This document shows positions 31,636 to 43,321 of a DNA stretch of 64,000 nt, piece after piece. Position numbers and translations under genes: made by a program. This stretch comes from Cryptomeria japonica (Eukaryota > Streptophyta > Pinopsida > Cupressales > Cupressaceae): the NCBI RefSeq assembly GCF_030272615.1, contig NC_081411.1, positions 828,996,897 to 829,060,896 on the forward strand, in the 5' to 3' direction. The number at the start of each line of letters is the position of its first letter. Position 1 is the first letter of the stretch. Below the pieces are notes generated by a model. The model worked only from the letters and a program-made list of their open reading frames with translations. It was not told the DNA's origin and ran no database searches.

Positions 31636-33240
31636 ATTTTTATCTTTGGGCCGGGGAACTAATATCCATGTGTTATTCTTTTCAATTTATTCTAGTTCCT
31701 CTTCCATAGCTTTAATCCAGTGTTTATCTTCACATGCCTCATTAATTGATGATGGTTCAATTTGAGAAATAAGACATACCTCTTCATTTGCCAGTCTTCC
31801 TCTTGTCATAACTCCTTGATATTTGTTCCCAATTATCTAATTTTCAGAGTGATTCAGTCTTACGTACCAGGGTGTCTTTGTTTGTTGTTGTTCCTTAGTT
31901 ACAGTGGAATTTTTAGATGATACCACTGTAACTAGATCTTCATTCTGTACCAGTGGGTTCAATGTAGGTTCATTTGTCAGTATTTCTATTGCCGGTTTAG
32001 ACTTTATATACCTTGAAGTTCCTCTAAATTGTTCATCAATCTTCACATTTGTACTCTCAACAGTTTTCTGCAATCTTTTGTTAAAACATCTATATGCCTT
32101 GCTCTTAGATCCTTCATCACTTTTAGGATCAAATTCGCTAATATACTCATCTCTTCTAATATAACATTTACTTCCAAATATTCTGAAATATTTAAGAGTA
32201 GGAGTAATACTAAACCATAGTTCATGAGGGGTCTTACTGGTTTCACCTTTGATGTGAACTTTGTTGATTGTATAGACCACTGTGCTTAGTGCCTCTCTCC
32301 AATATACATGTGGTAGATTTACTTCCGATAACATACTTCTAGTTGCATCCAAGATGGTTCCATTTTTCCTTTCTACAACTCCATTCTGTTGTGGTGTCTG
32401 GGGTGTTGATAACTGTCTTCTGATTCCATTCACTTTGCAGAATGCAATAAATTCCTTAGATATAAATTCTCCTCCTTGATCTGATCTCAAACATTTGATT
32501 TTCTTGCTGGTTTTATTTTCTACCATTGCTTTGAATAGTTTGAACTTCCCAAGTGCTTCTGATTTTTCTCTGAGAAAAAGTAACCCAACACATTTTAGAA
32601 TAGTCATCAATGATTAACATGAAATATTTGTCACCTTGTAAGCTTTTAGTTCTAGCTGGACCACATAAATCAGTATGAATTAAGTTAAGAGCATTATTTG
32701 ATTTTTCTGTAATACTCTTAAAAGATGCTCTAACTTGTTTTCCAAATTGACATTCCTTACATACTGGATTGTGGGGCTTAACAATCTTAGGTAAATCTCT
32801 AACTACCTTAGTAGTACTGATTTTTACCATGCAATCAAAATTTACATGACAAAGTCTCTTATGCCATAGCCAACTTTCATCAATGTGTGCAATCAAGCAT
32901 GTCTTTTGATTATTATTCAAATGAAAGATGTTGCCTCTAATTTGATTACCGGTTGCAATTTCCAAACCAGTTCTGTTCATAATTTTGCATTTACCATTCT
33001 TGAATTGTAACTGAAATCCTTTCTCAACTAATTGACTAACACTTAAGAGATTATGCTTTAAACCTTCTACATAGTAAACATTGTCAGTATTATGCTTACC
33101 ATAAAGAGATATTGTACCTTTTCCTTTGATCAAACAAGCTTTGTCATCTCCAAATCTTACTAAGCCTCCATTATATTCCTGAAAGTTCAAAAATTTACCT
33201 TTATCACCAGTCATGTGATGCGAACATCCTGAATCAATGA
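31636..33240 (-). pseudogene. COP3 protease end, integrase and connector
   Basis: The protease box WIIDSGCSHHMTGDKGKF is at about 33250-33200. Gag-pre-integrase and zinc finger follow: WLWHKRLCHVNFDCM with CKECQFGK. The integrase core has D in IHTDLCGPARTK, D in LRSDQGGEFISKEF and E in QQNGVVERKNGT, so all three are present. A frame change at about 32590 splits it into 33214-32513 and 32610-31837. The tail CYIRRDEYISEFDPKSDEGS leads into the acidic connector. A stop region at 31836-31636 separates it from RT. Confidence 0.9.
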
Positions 33241-34360
33241 TCCAATCATTCTTAACTTCAACTTTAGCTGCCAGGGCCTACTCTGCAGGTTGAACATTAG
33301 GTGCCAGTTGATCTTTTGTTATAGCAACAAAAACCCATCCATTGTCTGCCGGATCTTCATCAGAATCATCAGTGTCTCCTTCATCAGTAAGATAACAAGA
33401 TTTGTTTTTATTCTTCTTAAATTTGTATCTCTGATATTCAGGGTTAGGCTTGTATGTTCTTCTAGATTCTTCTCTTAGTCTAGCATGTCTATCAGGGCAT
33501 CTAGAAGCCATATGACCAATCTTATTACAGTTAAAATATTTAAAGGGTGCTTTACCTTCATACTTACTTCCAATTGGACCTTTAGGCATTTTCCTTGCAA
33601 ATAGTGCTTCAAGTTCTTCAAGTTCTTCATTTTGTCTACTGCTTTCTTCAAGTTCTCTTGCGTAAATGACTTTCCAATCAGACTTGTCAAATGATGGTGC
33701 AGATGATGTTGATGCCTTACAAGCTAAATTTGTCTTTATAGTAGCAACATGACCACATTCCTCAATTTCAAAGGCTGAAAGTTTTTCAATCAATGTATCC
33801 CTAGTTACTGATGTATTAGACATTATTCTCAACTCATTTATAGCAGTAACTTTCATTTTATATGCCGGTGGCAATCCTCTTAAAACTTTTGAAACAATTA
33901 TATCTTCACTTAAGGTTCCTCAACAACATTTAATACCCAAAACAATTTCATTTACTCTTTCCATAAAAGAATAAATCCTTTCATCTTCTTCCATTTTCAG
34001 ATTTTCATACCTGACCCGGAAGCTTTCAAGTTTTGCAATTTTGACCATGGAATCTCCTTCATTCAATGTTTCCAAATGATCCCAAATAGCTTTAGTAGTA
34101 GACCTATCTGATAATCCCATGATTTGCTGATCTGATAATGCGCTCAATAGTGCTTCTCTTGCTTTGTAATCATTTTCCTCATCTTTTCCTAAGGTAGGTG
34201 GATTAGGCTGACCAGGTGTAGGAGCAGTATAGCCATTCTTTATAACTTCCCATATGTCCTTTCCAATGCAATTTAGATGTGTCTCCATCCCGATCTTCCA
34301 TATTCCATAATTGGTTCCATCAAGTTTAGGACTATCCTTCCTGAAGTAGTTAGAAGACAT
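33241..34360 (-). pseudogene. COP3 gag
   Basis: ATG at 34360 (MSSNYFRKDSPKLDGTNYGI). UBN2-type gag: WKIGMETHLNCIGKDIWEVI, ALLSALSDQQIMGLSDRSTT, then a break at about 33920 (GIKCC*) and 33874-33278. The knuckle reads KYFNCNKIGHMASRC: the first Cys of CX2CX4HX4C is Tyr here but Cys in COP4. Ends in an acidic stretch (DEGDTDDSDEDPAD) before the protease. Confidence 0.9.
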
Positions 34361-34404
34361 TGGATCTCGTCAAGCTATTAAGCTTATGCAAAAAAAGAAC
34401 TTAG

Positions 34405-34416
34405 TTCTGATACCAA
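34405..34416 (-). other. COP3 primer-binding site
   Basis: Minus-strand TGGTATCAGAAC, two bases from the 5' LTR end; tRNA-Met type. Confidence 0.88.
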
Positions 34417-34418
34417 TT

Positions 34419-35485
34419 TTTAGGTCCTAGAGACAACTAAGAGTGGGGGGGGATGGGGGATGAATTACTTGTTAAGTAAATTCAAACCAAAAACAATTTC
34501 ACCAACCTTAATGCTTAATACCAGTAAACCAAACTTTTATGCCGGTAGACAGTTTTATCAGTTAATTGCAGTACCGATAAAGATTAATGTATGAGACAGA
34601 AAGACAATAACATCTACAACACATAACACCAATATTTGTACGTGGAAACCCTGTAAGGGGAAAAACCATGGTGGGAAACCTTACCCACAATTAGATGATA
34701 CTACTGCATATAGTATGTGTATATAAATGGGGTTTGCACATGCAGAAAGGCCAAGTGCCTAGAGCTCACTGCTCAAACACAAATAGGAGTCACACTAAGT
34801 ACAATTGGATGGTTAAATCCAATAAGGATGTACTGCTCAAAATAACATCTTACTATGCTGGATTCAGTAATGGTGTAGTTCTGATATTTTTCACAAAAAC
34901 CTTGCTTCACCTTCAAATAATGTCTGTGTGTAAAGCTCTGCTTATTCTCACATATACCAAATTATTTCTTCCTTCTCATTCCACACTTGATGTTACAAAT
35001 AAGATTTTACATTTATATCATAACCTAAGACCAATTTTAGTAGGTCGGCTCTAAAGGATATTACAATAAAATCAATTTACAAATAAAACAATATTTGATG
35101 CAATAACCAATTCAACATGTCGGCTTGATGCATTTACAACAATAATAAAACATCTCCATAGCATGCCATGTTGATCTTGAAAAGATAAACCTGTCAGTGT
35201 ATAACCTGGACGTATTTGCCAGTAACAACAAATATGCAAACATGAATATGCCAATAAACAAATCTCCAAGACAAAGTGTCTAAATGATGTCTTTGACATA
35301 ACCAGGTGTTTTCCATATCTTTCCAAGTGCTGGTGAACATTATATCCTACCGGTGTACCAGATACCAGTGACTATGCATAAGTCACTTGCTTGCCGGTGA
35401 ACATTTTTGATTCTTCAAAGTGCCAGAGTTGATAAGTGTTGATAGGTGTTGACATCAATGACAAAACCATACCAAAATACCAACA
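34419..35485 (-). repeat. COP3 5' LTR
   Basis: Pairs with 28810-29851. Its plus-strand start is TTTTAGG where the partner has TGTTAGG, a point change in the conserved terminus. It ends ATACCAACA at 35485, followed by aggtt. Confidence 0.92.
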
Positions 35486-35490
35486 AGGTT
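35486..35490. repeat. COP3 target-site duplication, right copy (aggtt)
   Basis: Matches 28805-28809. Confidence 0.9.
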
Positions 35491-35536
35491 CTCTTTGTTT
35501 AGAAGCTTAACTGATTGAGCAAAAGATCTGAGGGAG

Positions 35537-36150
35537 ATGATGAAGAAAAAGGGTCCCAAATTCACTGAGGATAACTACAAAATATGGAGTGATAGAATGA
35601 AGATATATTAAAGGTATGGGTGCTCTATTTTGGCATCATGTTAATAATCAAAATGTACCTCCTACTGGTCCTCTGACTACAAATTAGTTGAAGGAGCAAC
35701 AAGAAAACATTCAAGTACTGGAAGCCATAGTAAGTACATTGGCTGATACTAAATATATTGATGTCTATGGTTTAAAGACTGCTTTTGAAATTTGGGAGAA
35801 GTTAGAATTAATCTATGGTGGTGATGAGAATGCTCAAAAGGCTAAAGAAGAGAGTCATAGAGGAATGTTTGATGACATGAGAATGATGGAAGGAGAAAAT
35901 AATACTCAGTATGGATAGAGGATAAAAGAAGTTGTTGGTGGAATCAAAAGTGCTAGTGGTACTATAGAAGAAGGCTCTATTGTCTGCCTATGCAATAAGA
36001 GTGCCTGCTATTCAAGAGTTGAGGTCAGTTAGTAAGGATAAGGTTACTGCTGATTCTTTGATTTGTAAGCTCACTGCTTTTGAGTTAAATAGTTTTGATA
36101 ACAATGTACCTAAGACATAATCTTCTTTTAAAACATCTTTACCTAGTGTA
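35537..36150 (+). pseudogene. COP2 gag, N-terminal part
   Basis: ATG ATG at 35537 (MMKKKGPKFTEDNYKIWSDR). A stop and frame change near 35610 lead to KGMGALFWHHVNNQNVPP, a TAG at about 35685, then 35688-35918 (TLADTKYIDVYGLKTAFEIW, EKLELIYGGDENAQKAKEE). Further frame changes follow toward 36150. UBN2-type gag, more decayed than COP3. Confidence 0.82.
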
Positions 36151-36153
36151 CCA

Positions 36154-36933
36154 GTGAGAAAAAGAAAAGATGTTTGTCAAAGTCATGAATGTAGGTCAAG
36201 TCATCATGTCGGTAGTAAAGCTGATGCAGATGATGAAGGTAATCTGATGGAATTTGAAGCTCTATTGACTAAAAGGCTTCCTAGAGGCACTGGTAAGTAC
36301 AAAGGTAAGTTTCCTCTCAAATGTTTCTCTTGTAACAAGATAGGACATATTGCTGCACACTGTCCTACTAATGATCAAAAGGAAAAGTTTAGAAAATATA
36401 AGGGAAAAGGAAAGAAACAATGCTATGTTGCAGTTGATGAAGGTGCTACTGATGAGGAATCTAAGGATGAAGACAATGAAGAGATTGTTTTTGTTGTTGT
36501 TAAGGAAGATCTATCTGATAAGAAGTCTTTAGTATCTTGCATTGAAAACAATGATGAATGGATTATTGACAGTGGTTGCTTACACCATGTGACCAGTGAT
36601 AAGAAATTTTTTATTTCTCTTAAAGAATTTGATGGTGGTGTAGTAAGATTTAAAAAAAATTCACCTTGTCTGGTTAAAGGTAAAGGTTCTATCTCTTTGA
36701 ATGGTACACGTAATGCTGATGATGTATTCTGGGTTGAAGGTTTAAAACATAACTTGTTGAGTGTTGGTCATTTGAATGACAAAGGTTATCATCTTGAATT
36801 TAAGAGTGGAGTTTGCAGGATCTTAGGATGCAAAGAAGAACTGATTGCTATTGGTAAGAAAACTAAATATAACTTATTCCATCTGAATGCTAATGTGAAC
36901 AGTTGTTTGGTTGCTACGGTTGAAGATAACTAG
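36154..36933 (+). pseudogene. COP2 gag knuckle, protease and gag-pre-integrase
   Basis: One frame of 259 codons. Intact knuckle CFSCNKIGHIAAHC (about 36322), acidic linker, protease box EWIIDSGCLHHVTSDKKFF (about 36555), then FDGGVVRFKKNSPCLVKGKG, VEGLKHNLLSVGHLNDKGYH and the start of the pre-integrase region up to NSCLVATVEDN. The protease DSG is kept. Confidence 0.9.
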
Positions 36934-37463
36934 TTATAACATGAACTTTGATAATGTGATTAAGGTCAGCAAATCTAGTATGGTGAGAGGTATGCCACAA
37001 CTTGTTAAACCAGACAATGTGTTGTGTAAAGAATGTTAGTTGGGTAAGATGACTACATCTTCTTTTAAGAGAATATCTTTTTCTTTTGAGCATATTCTAG
37101 ATTTGGTGCACATTGACTTATGTGGTCCTATGAGGACTAGAAGTTTTTATGGTAACAAGTATTTCATGATATTTACTGATGATTTTTCTAGAATGATGTG
37201 GGATACTTTTTTGAAGGAAAATTCAGATGCTTTCAGCAAGTTCAAAGCATTCAAGGACTTAGTAGAAAAGGAAACTGGTAAGAATCTTAAGTGCTTGAGA
37301 TTTGACTGGGGTGGAGAGTTTACATCTGATGAGTTTGTGAGATATTTTGATGAAAATAGAATAAAGAGGCAACTATCTACTCCAAGGACACCACAACAAA
37401 ATGGAATTGCAAAAAGGAGAAACCAGACCATTGTTGAAGAAATAAGGACTATGCTGATATAGG
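36934..37463 (+). pseudogene. COP2 integrase, 5' part (catalytic Glu lost)
   Basis: After frame breaks, the frame 37040-37462 has D in LVHIDLCGPMRTRSFYGNKY and D in LRFDWGGEFTSDEF. The third catalytic position in QQNGIAKRRNQTIVEE is Lys instead of Glu. The frame is cut at 37463 by GYP3 and resumes at 59021 (GDVSKMF*REAVSIDVYTLN). The Glu-to-Lys change alone should abolish activity. Confidence 0.88.
37459..37463. repeat. GYP3 target-site duplication, left copy (atagg)
   Basis: Identical to 59016-59020. Confidence 0.9.
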
Positions 37464-38583
37464 TGTGTGTGTGAAAAGTGGACCTATATCTGTATCTGAA
37501 TACACAACACTTCAATTAAGTTATTAGATGCATGGTAGTAAATCAATAATCAATGAATAATAAACCATTACAAAGCGACCCATTGCCTTCTAGTAGATGC
37601 GCGTTTAGATTGCTGTCAGATTTCTAAGCTATCCAGTGACTAGACAACACTTAAATAAAGGATTTTAAATCTATATGAGCATGATATTAAGCTAGATGGA
37701 TGCAAGATTAATCTAACAAGATTTAAGCAATATATGAATATTTAAGCTAAATTATTTAAGCAATATGAAATAACTAATATGCAATATGTCAATGCAAATT
37801 ATCAATGAACCTAGAGAAAAAATAACATAATAACAATACATTCTCCAAGATTTTTGAATGAGAGATGAGAGCCTGAATTTATAGAAAATTTAGAAAGAAA
37901 CCAACGGTTGAGATCAAATGATGATGAGTGGTCAAGATTTTCCAAGAGGAAGCACAATCCGGATGAATTGATGTGATTGGATGCTTTTCTCAGTTTTAAA
38001 GGAAATTGAACTAAAATTAAGATAAAATCAAGAAAAAACTGATTTATTCTCTATTTCATTCAATTTTAATATTTAATTGTTTTAATTGCTTTCTTTGAGA
38101 TTATTTATCAATTTTTAATTTATTTTTTTCAAGATTGTCTCCAATTGATTTCTTTTTGCAAATTTTAATTATTTTTTGTCAATTAATTCATTTTTTGATT
38201 TATTTCCTTTTTTGAAGATTTGTGCTCATAATTTCCAATTCCTCTTTCTTGATTTGTTTCCATTTTTGAAGATTTATGACAATTTTTATTTATTTTTCAA
38301 ATTAATTCCTCTTTTTGATGATTTAATGGCAAATTGATTTATTTAATTAAATATGCTAGGATATTTAAATAAGATAATTGTTTAAAATGATTTACTTGGA
38401 ATGATTTAATTAATTAAATAAATATTTAATTAATATTGGTTGATTAATTTGACATGTGACATTTGATGATTTTAAAAATTAATTGTGTGCTCAAGATTGA
38501 TTTAATTGCCTTTGGTTAGGACCTTGGTGATGTTGTTGAGATTAGGGGCTCATGGTTTAGATGACCATTTTTAGGGTATTACA
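37464..38583 (-). repeat. GYP3 3' LTR
   Basis: TGTGTGTGTGAAAAGTGG...TAGGGTATTACA, 1120 bp, AT-rich. The adjacent minus-strand PPT is CAAACAGGGGCAAA (38584-38597). The minus-strand LTR starts TGTAATACCC. Confidence 0.93.
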
Positions 38584-41340
38584 TTTGCCCCTGTTTGAAT
38601 TAATGTGCGAGCAGCGCGTTGGTTCAAAGAAAATTTGATGTCTAGGAGATACCAGTTCTGAACTTGATTAATCACAAACTAGATTAAAAGCAAGGTGTTT
38701 AGCTTGATTCAAAGTGACAAAGCTGAATGAAGTCCGATTAAAGCGATACCGATCTTGAACTTGATTGAACTTAAGAACGATAGAAAACAAAAGATACCGA
38801 ACTTGAACTTGATTGATCAAGAAGCGGATCTTACTGATCTAGAACTTGATTGATCTAGACACAGTGAGTGATGATAAAAATCAATCTTGAACTTGATTGA
38901 TCAAGACACGATGAGCGAAGATAAACTATCCAGCTTGATCCAAAGCAATGAATACTGAACACCTGCTTAGATTGAATGCAATAGAAGATACTCTTTAAAC
39001 CCTTGATTGAGTTTAAATGAATAATTAGCTTGATGAAAAATGATGAAACTGATTACTATTAAGAGATTGATTCAGACGAAGACAAATATCAGCTTGATAT
39101 GAAGCGATGAAATTGATATTGCCCCTAGTGATTGATTCGATTTAGATGGTCAAGAAATCTCAACTTAATATAAAGCGATGAAGTTGAGATGCCCCTAGCG
39201 ATAAGAATTTGATTGATTTTCTTTAGTTGAAAAGATTTTACTTGACTTTTGATGAAGATTTAAAAAATTTCTCGACGTTTGAACAATGTAAGGTCATAAA
39301 GTCACGAGTATGCCCCCTCCAGAGAGAAATCAAAAGATAGCGAGGGTTCATGATTATAGGCAATTTTGAGCGATGATAATGATTTGAGCACAAATTGAAT
39401 CAGAGGAATTTTTGGAATTTTTGCGTTGATTGATAAGAAATTGAGCTCAAAGTTGGTCATAAAGTTGATGTGTAGAATGAAATTGAACTAAGATTCAGCA
39501 TTGAAATTGAGCGCAATTTGAAGAAAGAATAAGCTTTTGATGAAAAGAGTGCTAAGTGGTCCAAATTCTGAAATTGACTAGCAAAATGAGTTCGAATTTT
39601 GATTTCGATCCCGAAAATGGACTCAGGGCAACTGATTTACGAGCTCTTGATTTGATTTCATTGTACTTGTGTTGATTGGTTATGAGATGTTGTTTTATAT
39701 GCTTTATTCTATATGTATGCATTTCTTTTTTAACATGGATGAATGTAATGCAAATGATTATTGATGTCTATTTTTGTTTCTTTTCATATGCACATAAATG
39801 AATGAGTATGAGTAATATGAATAATGTAATATTTTTATTTTTCTATGCAATAAGATGAATGCAAATGAGTATAATGAATGTATGAATCTATATAATATGT
39901 TTATGTATGCAGCTAACACCTCAAAACAAAAGTACTCGATCGGAGAAATGATGAAAAGAGACCACTTAGCTTAGAAATGATGATGCTCCAACTCTCATTT
40001 GGAAAATAAAGAAAGCATTGTTACCATATCAAAATCACTCTAAATGTATGAGATGCAGAATGAAATGCAAAATGAGATGCAAAATGAGATGCAACCTAAA
40101 CCTAGTCACTGGATTTTGAAAAGCTTAATTTTCATCATTGAACGCTTTACAACCACAACAGGCAGATTAGAGTTCCTTTCTTTTCATGTGCAATATTAAT
40201 CATCTTGTCTGTAATGACCCTTTTTTCTCGTTCATATCCTTGGACAGATTACGCATGGACATAGATTTCACAATGAAGAAATTCCCTCAAAACAGACAAA
40301 GAAATGATATGGAACCTCCCTGTAGCATTCAAATAAGAAGAGTCGAGGTATGTGAGGCGATTTCACCTTGATGTGAAGGCTCTTATCACAGACACCCAGC
40401 TAATTTAGATGTTTCCAGATCATTGGAATCATTTCTACAAGCAGAAAACAAAGAAAATATTATGCTCTCAATCTTTGCTCCTCTTAGTCAAGATAGACTT
40501 CCTCGAGTTACTCAGAGGGATAATAATCGAAAACCAATATAAAAGACAACACACAAATAAAATTTTATGCATAGCTCAAATTGTTTAGTGATTGTTTTCT
40601 GTTATGTTGTTTTGCTTGTTACTCAGTGATAAAACTCTTCAGTAGTTAGGAGATAGGTGACTTGACTCAGAGTGGACGACCAAGTTTCATTGACGTAAAG
40701 ATGACTTGTTTGACACTGCTTAGAATATGTAATGTGCTTTTGTTGATTACCTAAGACTAGGACATTGATTGGTTTCAAGCCATGAGGGTTCCAATGAACT
40801 ATGATGTCACAAAAGTGATTGAAATATGTACAAGTGAAAGCAAATATGTAGGAAAGCGGGAATGTCAACGTTGTGTTGATAGATGGAGCGCTTGAGTATA
40901 AGAGGTGCTTGTTTACCAGGTTTTCACCTGCTTGACAAAGATTCTTTTTTTTTTACCGAGGTGCCTGTTTACTAGGGTTTCACCAAGGCATTTTTTCTCC
41001 TTTTCCCTTTTTTTTCTTTTTTTTCTTTTTCTTTTTTTCTTTTTTTTTTGAATTTCTTTAGGACTTTTTCTGATTTTTATAATTTCTTCAGGACTTTTTC
41101 TTATTTTTATGATTTCTTCAGGACTTTTTCTGATTTTTAGGATTTTTTTCAAGACCTTTTCTGATTTTTAGGATTTTTTCAGGACTTTTTCGCTACATAA
41201 GCTGCTGGAGTAGAGAATATTTAAGTGAAGAATTTCTTCAGATGGATAGTGTTGATCGGTTCGTGGAGCTATTCTCATTCCAATGTTGAGAGTTGATAGG
41301 TACCAAAGCTAAAAGTTGTAGTAATGATATAGGGACCCAG
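38584..41340 (-). other. GYP3 3' non-coding region with recurring motifs
   Basis: No supported gene in 2.75 kb between integrase and the 3' LTR. From 38650 to 39230 variants of CTTGAACTTGATTGATCAAG recur. GCCCC words resembling the PPT complement (tTGCCCCTa) recur at about 38587, 39120, 39191 and 39311. From 39700 to 40110 there are ATGAATG/GAGATGCAAAATG repeats. Confidence 0.6.
41035..41190 (-). repeat. Short tandem repeat, unit about 33 bp
   Basis: About five copies of TTTCTTCAGGACTTTTTCTG plus ATTTTTAGGA-type sequence, next to a poly-pyrimidine run. It gives a spurious lysine-rich frame (KIRKSPEEI repeated) on the minus strand. Confidence 0.75.
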
Positions 41341-42380
41341 CTAGTTGGGTTCAAACTTCCCTTTGTTGTCTTGAAACTGTTGATTTTTAGGATTTTCTCT
41401 TAGAACTAGGTTACCAACCTGAAATTCTCGATGTCGAACCTTTTTGTTATATCCTTTGGACATTCTCTTTTGATACACTCTAAGATGATCAAACACCACT
41501 TGTTGACACTCATCTAGCAATTCGAGCTCTTGCAATCTAGATATTCTATAGTCTTCATCAGTAACAAGACCTTGCAAAGAAACTCTTAGAGATGGTATTT
41601 TTACTTCAATAGGTAATACTACTTTTGACCCATACACCAAAGAAAAAGGTGTAGCCCCAGTAGGTGTTCTGATACTTGTTCTATAAGCCCATAATGCAGG
41701 ATTGAGTTGTAGATGCCAATCCTTCCCAGATTTGTTCACTATTCTATGCAGGATAGTCAGTAGGTTTTTGTTAGATGCCTCTGCTTGTCCATTACCTTGA
41801 AGGTAATATACTGATGACCAGTGTTGTTTTATTTTGAATTTCTCACAGAGTTCGTCTAGATCTTTGTTCTTGAATTGTCTTCCATTGTCTGTTATAATGG
41901 ATGAAGGTATACCATACCTACAGATGATATAATTAAGAATAAAGAGAGCTACTTGTTTGTCGGTTGCCTTGATGAGTGGAACCGCTTCTACCCACTTAGT
42001 GAAGTACTCAGTGGGAGTGATAATAAATTTGTGTCCGTTAGATGATGGAGGATATATTTGGCCAATTAGATCAAACACCCACTGCTGAAAGGGCCAGTGT
42101 GTCACAAAGGGTATGAGATCCCTTGCTGGAGCATGAATAAGGTGCCCATGTAGTTGACACTTTTCACAGGTTTTAGCAAATTTTATAGCATCTTTCTTCA
42201 TGTCTGGCTAGTAGTAGCCAACCCTTAGTAGTTTTCGTGCTAAAGTTAGACCATTCGAATGAAATCCACAAACACCTTCATGAACCTTGAATAATGTGTG
42301 TTGGGACTCCTCAGTTTCTAGACATCTAAGCAAAGTATTATCTAAACCTTGCCTGAATAGGTCATTAGCAATGATGACGT
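41341..42380 (-). pseudogene. GYP3 integrase
   Basis: Zinc finger at about 42290-42140: HEGVCGFHSNGLTLARKLLR, a stop in place of the Trp after VGYY, then CEKCQLHGH. Core in 42201-41341: D in WVFDLIGQIYPPSS, D in IITDNGRQFKNKDL, E in GNGQAEASNKNLLTILHR. Tail: TGATPFSLVYGSKVVLPIEV and REFQVGNLVLREN. All three catalytic residues are present. No chromodomain. The frame ends in the tail region (KGKFEPN). Confidence 0.9.
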
Positions 42381-43321
42381 ACTATGATGCATTTCGGATT
42401 AGGTTCCTTTTTTCATTTCGAGAAAGATTAGCAGGGACAATTTGGTCATGCAGGTAAGAGTAAATGTGGCTATAATGGGATGAGTCATGTCCAATAATAG
42501 AACAGACCATTTGGGATTTAGGAGAATCATAGGCAGGATGATATAACTCTTCCACCAGGAATTTGAACTGAAAATTAAATTCGTGTAGCTTTGGTATAGA
42601 TGCCAAGGTAGCCATTGAATCCGCTACTCTATTTGCTATTCTAGGGATCTGCTGAAATGATACGAAGGTAAAGTATTTCTTGAGACCATCCACTATTCTT
42701 TTATAAGGCATCTATTTCTCATCTCTTGTTTGATATAGGTCATTGATTTGGTTGATGTTGAGTTGATAATCTCCATAGATGTGTAATTCAACAATCTTCC
42801 ACTCGATCACCATTTACCAAAGCTTCATATTCTACAATATTATTTGTGCAAGGAAAGAGAATCTTGTAAGCTTTCAGAGTTGAATATTTTTGAGGAGTAA
42901 TAAAAACTATTCTGGCACCAGAACCATGTTGAGTGAAGGACCCATCAAAGAACATCTTCCATGATTGTTCGGTAAGGTGCATGATTGATTCATCTGGGAA
43001 TTCTACATGTAGAGGTTGACTGTCTTCAAGTGGAGCATCAACAAGTTGGTTTGCAATAACTTTCCCTTTGATGGCTTTACGTTCCACATATTCAATGTCA
43101 AATTTCGTAAGAACCATGACCCATTTGGTCAATCTCCCTATAAGCGTTTCTTTACTGAGAAGATATTTGAGTGGATCAATCTTAGCTACCAACTTAATAG
43201 AGTGTGCCAACATATAGTGCCTTAATTTTTGTGATGCAAAGACCAATGCCAAGCATGATTTCTCTATTATAGTGTAATTCATTTCATATGACACCAATGT
43301 TCTACTGATGTAATAGATAGA
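42381..43321 (-). pseudogene. GYP3 gypsy RNase H end and additional RNase H
   Basis: 43297-42788 first gives the end of the gypsy RNase H and its connector (YEMNYTIIEKSCLALVFASQ, KYLLSKETLIGRLTKWVMVL). The extra domain then follows: SWKMFFDGSFTQHGSGARIV (D) and FPCTNNIVEYEALVNG (E). After a break near 42780 comes the third box region, then FQQIPRIANRVADSMATLAS. So the extra RNase H follows the gypsy RNase H, the usual Tat arrangement. Confidence 0.88.

Larger units (their letters stand above)
28810..35485 (-). mobile_element. COP3: complete Ty1/copia element in the COP2 leader
   Basis: 6676 bp, minus strand. 5' LTR 34419-35485, PBS 34405-34416, gag, protease, integrase, RT, RNase H, polypurine tracts, 3' LTR 28810-29851. 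Perfect TSD aggtt. LTRs differ by about 6-7 percent by eye. Same family as COP4, and the better preserved of the two. Few lesions separate it from a full gag-pol frame. Confidence 0.94.

Noticed and set aside
40913-41152. Lysine-rich minus-strand protein of 79 codons
   Set aside because: Product of a 33-bp tandem repeat and a poly-pyrimidine run.
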